64,000 nucleotides of DNA from Myxocyprinus asiaticus. Its lineage: Eukaryota > Chordata > Actinopteri > Cypriniformes > Catostomidae. The first letter of the stretch is position 1. Each line of letters opens with the position of its first letter. The DNA lies in the NCBI RefSeq assembly GCF_019703515.2, contig NC_059373.1:14118281-14182280 (forward strand), given 5' to 3'. The translations under genes were made by a program, and so were the position numbers. This document shows, one piece after another, positions 50,301 through 59,300 of the stretch. Under the pieces are notes generated by a model. It was not told the origin of the DNA, made no database searches, and was given only the letters and a program-made list of their open reading frames with translations.

Positions 50301-53300
50301 TTAAAACAGCATGAGGCAAAATAATTTAAAATAGCATGTAGCCTTCGAGTATTTTATAATTATGTAAACTTTGATTTAAAGGAATAGTTCACCCAAAAAT
50401 GAAAATTCTCTCATCATTTACTCACCCTTATACCATCCAAGATGTGTATGACTTTATTTCATCTGCTGAACTCAAATGAAGATTTTTAGAAGAATTTCTC
50501 AGCTCTTTTGGTCCATCCAATGCATGTGAATGGGTGCCAAAATTTTGAAGCTCCAAAAATCACGCAAGTCAGCATAAAAGTAATCCATAAGACTCCAGTA
50601 GTTAAATCAATATCTTCAGAAGTTATATGATAGGTGTGGGTGAGAAACAGATCACTTTTACATTCTTCTTCTTGTGTGAAAATGACAAATATTGATCTGT
50701 TTCTCACCCACACCTATCATATCACTTCTGAAAATATGGATTTAAATACTGGAGTCACATGGATTACCTTTATGATGTCTTTATGTCCTTTTTTGGAGCG
50801 TCAACATTCACTTGCATTGTATGGACCTACAGAGCTGAAATATTCTTCTAAAAATCATACTTTGTGTTCTGCAGAAAAACGTAAGTCATACGCATCTGGG
50901 ATGGCATAAGGGTGAGTAAATGATGAGATAAATTTTCATTTAAGGGTGAACTATTCCTTTAAAATTTTCTAGCAATTGTTCAAGTTAACAGTTGGCATTT
51001 AAAACAAAAAACAAAAAACAAATTAAGAGCAGTGAGTGGTTTTCTCTTTTTCTTGTCAAATTTTTGGAGTAATATAATATAACAGACAGTGCATATAAAA
51101 GTCATGTATCAGGCTGCATTTACCCTACAAGGCCTAATGCATGATTTTTGACAATTTTATTTGCCTTATCTGTTTACATTCTCCTAAGACATAAATGACT
51201 GTGTTTACATTAACAACTTGCCAAAAGAGGCATAATGACCAAGATATTGTGCCGTTAAGAAGTGCAGCTGAATCACTGTGAGAGTGTGCACGTGCATATG
51301 CAGCTGCGTGTCAGACAGCCCTAATGTACAGAATAGAGAAATATACTTTTCAGTCTAGTTTTGTTTTATTCAATGAAATGTCACTGAAATACACAAAACT
51401 GGACAGAAAGTAAGTGAATGAAACTAAATTAAACTGAACTGAATCAAATGTAACTGAAAGAAATTTCTGAATCAGACCAAAAACTTCTCTCAGATGAGTG
51501 GAACACATATTTAACTAATGGAAATTAGTTCATTAGGATTTGCCTTGTGCAGTTACATCAGTCATATTCCTGATAAGCATTCAAGTTTAGCTCAGCTGTT
51601 TCTGATGTAGGACTTCATTCAGAGGACTATTTCAAGAATGAGTACCATCGAGTATGAGTCAATAGCATACTTTGAACCACTGCACTACCTCACATTCCTA
51701 CAGCTGCCCATCCCATTTAAATGAACTAATAAGATGTGGGGTTGCAAGTGGGTGAGGCTTTGATAAAACCGGTCCTTTCTTATTTTCCTTCAACCTCTTA
51801 TACAAAAGGATTGTTTATATTAGTAGAACTTTGTCACTCTGTAGATACTCAAAGAAATATAATAAAACTGTATTATTTGGATAACTCAAAAGAAGATAGA
51901 GAGAGATAGAAGCCACAAACAAAACAAATATAAATAGAGAGTTGCTGAACACGTGGGGGAAAGAATGGTGCTGTACATGCACAGTTTCATGCTCCTATAC
52001 ATTCTCCATGACTGAGACCTTCTAAAATACTGTTTATAACATATGATCATTTTAAAGGTAACATTTTACAATTGAACTTACTGGTTTACATTTTTCTAAA
52101 GCTCATCTAAGGGATGTGTAATTAAATAAGTATCATAAAATAAACTGAATTTGTGTCTTCTATTCCAATATATTCTCTCAAAAAATGTATAAATATTTGT
52201 ATAAATACAGTAATAATTTATTTGGAATGTGGTACAAATCCCTGTTATATTGATACTCAGTTGTTGTCCTTTTGCAGGCTGGCAAACTGAAATATCCATC
52301 TGATACAAAAATATACAGGTGCATCTCAATAAATTAGAATGTCGTGGAAAAGTTCATTTATTTCAGTAATTCAACTCAAATTGTGAAACTCGTGTATTAA
52401 ATAAATTCAATGCACACAGACTGAAGTAGTTTAAGTCTTTGGTTCTTTTAATTGTGATGATTTTGGCTCACATTTAACAAAAACCCACCAATTCACTATC
52501 TCAAAAAATTAGAATATGGTGACATGCCAATCAGCTAATCAACTCAAAACACCTGCAAAGGTTTCCTGAGCCTTCAAAATGGTCTCTCAGTTTGGTTCAC
52601 TAGGCTACACAATCATGGGGAAGACTGCTGATCTGACAGTTGTCCAGAAGACAATCATTGACACCCTTCACAAGGAGGGTAAGCCACAAACATTCATTGC
52701 CAAAGAAGCTGGCTGTTCACAGAGTGCTGTATCCAAGCATGTTAACAGAAAGTTGAGTGGAAGGAAAAAGTGTGGAAGAAAAAGATGCACAACCAACCGA
52801 GAGAACCGCAGCCTTATGAGAATTGTCAAGAAAAATCGATTCAAGAATTTGGGTGAACTTCACAAGGAATGGACTGAGGCTGGGGTCAAGGCATCAAGAG
52901 CCACCACACACAGACGTGTCAAGAAATTTGGCTACAGTTGTCGTATTCCTCTTGTTATGCCACTCCTGAACCACAGACAACGTCAGAGGCGTCTTACCTG
53001 GGCTGAGAAGAAGAACTGGACTGTTGCCCAGTGGTCCAAAGTCCTCTTTTCAGATGAGAGCAAGTTTTGTATTTCATTTGGAAACCAAGGTCCTAGAGTC
53101 TGGAGGAAGGGTGGAGAAGCTCATAGCCCAAGTTGCTTGAAGTCCAGTGTTAAATTTCCACAGTCTGTGATGATTTGGGGTGCAATGTCATCTGCTGGTG
53201 TTGGTCCATTGTGTTTTTTGAAAACCAAATCACTGCACCCGTTTACCAAGAAATTTTGGAGCACTTCATGCTTCCTTCTGCTGACCAGCTTTTTAAAGAT

Positions 53301-56300
53301 GCTGATTTCATTTTCCAGCAGGATTTGGCACCTGCCCACACTGCCAAAAGCACCAAAAGTTGGTTAAATGACCATGGTGTTGGTGTGCTTGACTGGCCAG
53401 CAAACTCACCAGACCTGAACCCCATAGAGAATCTGTGGGGTATTGTCAAGAGGAAAATGAGAAACAAGAGACCAAAAAATGCAGATGAGCTGAAGGCCAC
53501 TGTCAAAGAAACCTGGGCTTCCATACCACCTCAGCAGTGCCACAAACTGATCACCTCCATGCCACGCCGAATTGAGGCAGTAATTAAAGCAAAAGGAGCC
53601 CCTACCAAGTATTGAGTACATATACAGTAAATGAACATACTTTCCAGAAGGCCAACAATTCACTAAAAATGTTTTTTTTATTGGTCTTATGATGTATTCT
53701 AATTTTTTGAGATAGTGAATTGGTGGGTTTTTGTTAAATGTGAGCCAAAATCATCACAATTAAAAGAACCAAAGACTTAAACTACTTCAGTCTGTGTGCA
53801 TTGAATTTATTTAATATACGAGTTTCACAATTTGAGTTGAATTACTGAAATAAATTAACTTTTCCACAACATTCTAATTTATTGAGATGCACCTGTATAC
53901 AAGGTAAGTATATATCAAATATTTGCATCAGTTATTCAGATATTCAAAACATAAATGTTTTTAACAATGTACCCACACAAACAGATCATTGATAGATAAA
54001 AAATTATATTTTCTGTCTTACCTGTCACCTGGTATTAAATGTGTTGCAAGCTGGTGGTCAGGGAAAGTGATAACGCCAGTTGTATGGAGATCTTCCTCTT
54101 CTCTTCCCTCTTCTGATGTGGTTTCACTGATTTGTACCACGTTTCTATGAGTGAAGATGCTAATGTTATCTGTCTTTACCTTTGTCACTGTGACCTCCCC
54201 CTGTTTGTTGCTTGTGTCTTTGTTGTGTCTGAAGGTCTCTTCTTTGTATATAGTGGAAATCTTCTCTGTACCCAGAGTGGACTGCCAAACAGTGCTCTCT
54301 GTCTCTGCACTGTTTGGTTCTTGTCTTTCACTGCTATGTGTGCTTGTAAGAAATGTGGCTGTATCCTCAGTCTCTTCACTATATCTGTGTTCCTCCCTCT
54401 CAATGTGATGTTTATCAGTGCTTGTTTGATATTTGCTCTTTTTTGTGTCCTCTAGTAGTGTTATCGCTCCACTTGAATGATGCGGGGCTAAGGGGTGGAG
54501 CCAAATCTCCAGGTGACTATGTGTTGCCATGCTTGAATCTGCAAGCGAAACCTTTACTAGCTCAGAGGAGGGAGGGGCCAGAGTGCATTCTTCAAGGCTA
54601 CGTTCTTGATTGACTGGTAGGACTGGTTTCAGTGCAGCGAGACAGGGAATCTGCTGTTCTGCTTGATCTGTCAACACTTCAGTGTCTCCACATACTTCTG
54701 CTTGCAGTTCTATTACACCTTGTGTTTTGGATACTTCTGTCATGCTTTGAACCATTTGCAATGCCTCTGTCTTTTCTTCAGTCCCCTCATATTTTTCTAC
54801 AACTTTATGAAGTAACATTTCCTCTTGTGCTCCATGAGACATCCATGCTCTTGATTTCTCATCCATGATACATCTAAGCTCCAAATCATCAATGCTCTGC
54901 TCTCTTGTCAGGCTCTGCTCTGATTTAATGTCCTTTTCCTGAATCAATGTAATTTCATAATTTTTATTAGAAAACACATGTAGTCCATTACTTTCCTCCT
55001 CTTCTGGCCCATATTTCTCCATCACAAACATTTGCAAGTCATTTACTGAGGTCATACATTCTGCTGTTGTTTCATCCTTGTTGTAAATGTCATTTAGTCC
55101 ATCTTTTTCCTCTTCTTCTGGTCCATATTTTTCTTTGACAAACATTTGCAGGTCATTTACTTTGGTCAAACACTCTGCTGCTGTTTCATTCTGGCCAATC
55201 AACTTATGGCTTTTTGATCGTTCTAATAAAGGTGCCTCCTTAACATTCACAAAATGGACTTCTGTAACATATGGCTGGTCTTCCACACAAACTTCATTTG
55301 TTTTGATTTTTTTCAGTTGTTTGTCTGCTTCTTCCTCTGGGGCTAGAGAGCTGAACAGCTGCTGGGAAATTTTTGAGTGAGAGGAGGGAAGAATTATTAT
55401 GTTAGATAAGGCTTCAGAGGTGGCGATACCAGTGTTGGAGATACCATTGTCTGGGAAATCTGAGAAAGTATGGACAATTCCATGAGAGCTATTTGATTTA
55501 GCTTGGATTCTTTCCTGAGTTATATGGTCTTGTGCTGACGTTTCACTCAGAGTTACCACATCTGAAGAAGACAAATTGTTAGACAGACCTCTCCAAGAAT
55601 GGTCTGGGTCAGGGATGACAGGGTCTGAGACACTTGAAAGGTCAAAGGTGGCAGTTTTAGTGGAGTTAATGATGGTGTGCACGCTTGACGCAACTGACTG
55701 AGATAAAGACATATTTAACCCATTCTCAAGAAGTACAGGTTCTGCATTATGGCGAACAGGTCCTGCAACAGAAGGGTTAGGTTTCTCTGAATCAGTGGCA
55801 TTTGTAGTATAATTGTCAGTTTCATAAGATTCCATTGAAATGGCCTCACTATAAATATCAGGGTGAGTTTTTTCCAGTAAACTTGAAGCAAAAGTGGAAT
55901 GTACCATGATTGTTGGACAACTCTGAGATACATGCGAATTGCAGTGAACATTGTAAACTGAGTTTAATACTGATACATCAGCATTGGAGAAAGATGAAAT
56001 AGGCTTGGTATTAGTGTCAGCATCCACACTGTACTCTGTGTTACTAGAGGAAGACACAGTTCTAGACACTATTACATCTGGCATGGATGAAACAGAAATG
56101 GGTTTGCTGGTATCTGTACTGATACTGTTGGGGTCAGTGTTGTTTACCAATACATCACTGTTGGTGACAAACACATCTCTGTTATCTACAGTGCTGGTCT
56201 GAAAGTCTTCTACTTTAGTAGTTATAATGGAAGTTTGGTGACTGTAAGAATTCTCAGGAAAGGAAGTGTCAGAATCTAAATTTGAGGTGGAACTTTGGGA

Positions 56301-59300
56301 GATGGTATTATCTGAGTTCAAAGTGAAACTATCAGGGATGACAGATGTGGACATTGGGGGAATGCAAGACGTAGAACTCTGGGGGAGAGAAGAGTGTGAA
56401 CTCAGGGGGACGGAAGAGCTGAAGCTCTGAGAACTCTTGTGGATGGAAGAGCTGGAACTCTCGGGGGTGAAATAGATGGAACTCTGGTTGATGGAAGAGC
56501 TGGAACTTTTAGGGATGGACGACAAGGAACTCTGAGGAAGGGAAGAGATAGAATTCTGTGGGGTAGTAGAGATTACATCCTTTAATTCTTTGCAGTCCAT
56601 GTATGAATTTTTCTGAGAAATAATTGCATCTATGTTGGGGGAAATGTCTGTGGTGAAGGTTTTGACCTCCACATCTGCTGTAATCATCGATTGAGGTGTC
56701 TCAGGATCAGAAGTCTGGGAGATGGAGTTGACGAAACTCTGGTGCCTGGAAGAGCTGGAACTCTGGTGGATGGTAGAGGTTACATCCTTTAATTCTTTGC
56801 AGTCAATGTATAAATCTTTTTGAGAAATCATTGTGTTTGTGTTAGGGGCAATGTCTGTGTTGAAGGTTTTAACCTCAACATCTGCTGTAATCGCTGATGC
56901 AGGTGTCTCTGAATGGGAGTTAAAGAGTGGATGATCATCCCTCCCAGAAACACCATTCAAGTTCAAATGTACCTCTGTACTTGAATTATCAATAGAACAT
57001 GTGTCAGAATTTACTGGAGTTTCCATTTTAGGAACAAGACTAATTGAGTCTGTGATATCAGGCTTAGCCTCTGAAGTGCAAAACAGCACAGAGTTGGTGT
57101 TTCGAATAGATCTATCTACCGCAGTGGCAGTTGGATTAGCAGCTGTGTCTGTGCTGTTGAACACTGCTTCAACATGTTTAGGGTTTAGTGAAAAGAACTG
57201 TGCTGTATTCAGAGAGCCTGTAATAATTACAGGTTCAGGATTATCCATTTGAGCAAATGTAACCTGATGTCTAGAAAAGGTGCTGGAAGGTGTAGTTATA
57301 TAAGTTTCAGCAGGGGCTGGGTATTCTCTAGTCACAGCTTGGACAGCTGCATAATCAGATGAGAGATATTTTGGTACTGGGCTCTCTGGGGGTGTCTGGT
57401 AACCATCACTATCAGAGACTGAAGAGTCAATATATGGTATCAATGTACTGTCCACATGGGGCGGCATGAAACCCACAGCAGCAAGGACAGCATCCTCTAG
57501 TCGGCCCTCATCATTGGTCAAAGATATGTCACTCAGGACATCTTGGGGCTGCGATTGGTTAGCGATACGAGGGGATGCTGTGGAAACAGGTGTAGCCTCT
57601 ACAATCTCGAAATCGTCCTGCTGGTTTAGTAAGGTTTGTTCTATTTCTACCTGCTCATCAAATTCATCCTGTTCGCTGATGTGACCTTTGACCCCTGGAA
57701 CTTGACTGACGCTTGAAAGGCTTTGGGATAGATCTCTTTTCCTTTTCTTCTTCCAGCCCAGATTAAATGTGCCAAAGCTCTTGGGTTTATGAAGGTCACT
57801 CTCTGAGTAACTAAGCAGCCCTTTCTGTAAAATGAAAGAAAGAGAAAAAGAGAGATGAAGAAATTAAAGAGATAATAGTAAGAAAGAAGAATTCAATGAT
57901 ATAAAATAACAATAATGAGGAAAACATAAAACAAGCATTCATAATCATTAGTAGTACATTTATTATATTATTATAGTAGTTCATTATATTGCTGACCTTA
58001 TAAAATCTTACACATAAAATCCCTGCAATTTAAATTGATAGTTCACCCAAAAAATAAAACTCATCATTTCCTTACCCTCACAAACCCATTTTACTTTTTT
58101 TTTTTCCTGTGGATGACAAGAGATGATGTTGAGGATAATGGCAGCCTCAGTCATCATTCACTTTCATTGTATGGAGAAAAGATGCATGAAAAATAAAGTG
58201 ATATGGGTTTGGATCAACATGAGGCTAAGTAAATTATGACAGAATTTTCATTTTTGGGTGAAAGATCCCTTTACGTTAACAAACATGTCTCATAGAGGCC
58301 AAGACGCTGACTACCACACCTGGAATCGCAAATGTTCTGCTGTCTGATGGAAGATGATAAATCTGCTGCTAAAAAGCATTTAATTTTACATTTGATAACA
58401 ACAGAAAATGAAATGTCATGGAGTGAGACAGAAAGAGATTTGTCATTCTTTTTTTCAATCTGGGTGGAGGCCCTGAATTCCTTGAAGACCTGCAGATTGG
58501 GCAAGGGGGGAAGAGTTCATTATGATCATATCTGCTGGTCATCTGTCAACCCTTTCATAAATCTCAACTAATTATTGTAAAATACAGAACTCTTTTGTAA
58601 AGTAAAAAAAGACAGATATATTAAACATCTAAATAGCTTTGAAATCCAACCATAACACCTTTTTGTTATACTGAATCTGATATAAACCTATACTGATCTT
58701 ATACACAGAATAGAAGCCCTAATTATATAAATTGCTAAATAACATATGATTACATATGGTTAGTGTTTCCTTGTTGTACTTTCAGCATTTATAAATAACT
58801 TTTAACCTGCTGGAATTACACTAATGAGCTTTCAACATCTCTAATGAATGCCATCTGCTCTTTTATTGGAGTTATAAAGGTTTATCTGTATCATAAAATG
58901 TCATAAATCAATAGGAACTGTGTGAAACAAAACAATAAAATAAATGACAATGTGTTTATGGCAATATGCTCCAGACTGTATATACAGTATAGACATATAC
59001 AGTATACAGAATATAGCCAGATGTGGAAGAAACCTCATAAATATTTTATGAGGAAATGTCTATGAGGTTTCTTCCATGTTTGGCTGCTGTAGGTGTATTT
59101 TGGAATCTGTAAGCAGGCCTGAAGCATATTACCATAAACATATTGCCATTCATTTCATTGAATAAAATGTATTTTATTGTATAACATTTATAAACATAAT
59201 GTCATTCATTTTATTGACGGGTATTAATATTTTCAAAACAGTAGGCTCAACCTGACAGCATTATACCTAGTTTCTTGTAGAAGTTTAGTAGAAAATACAT

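Noticed and set aside
58271..58571. Small open frames on both strands
   Set aside because: No conserved motif and no phase-compatible link to CRYBG exons.
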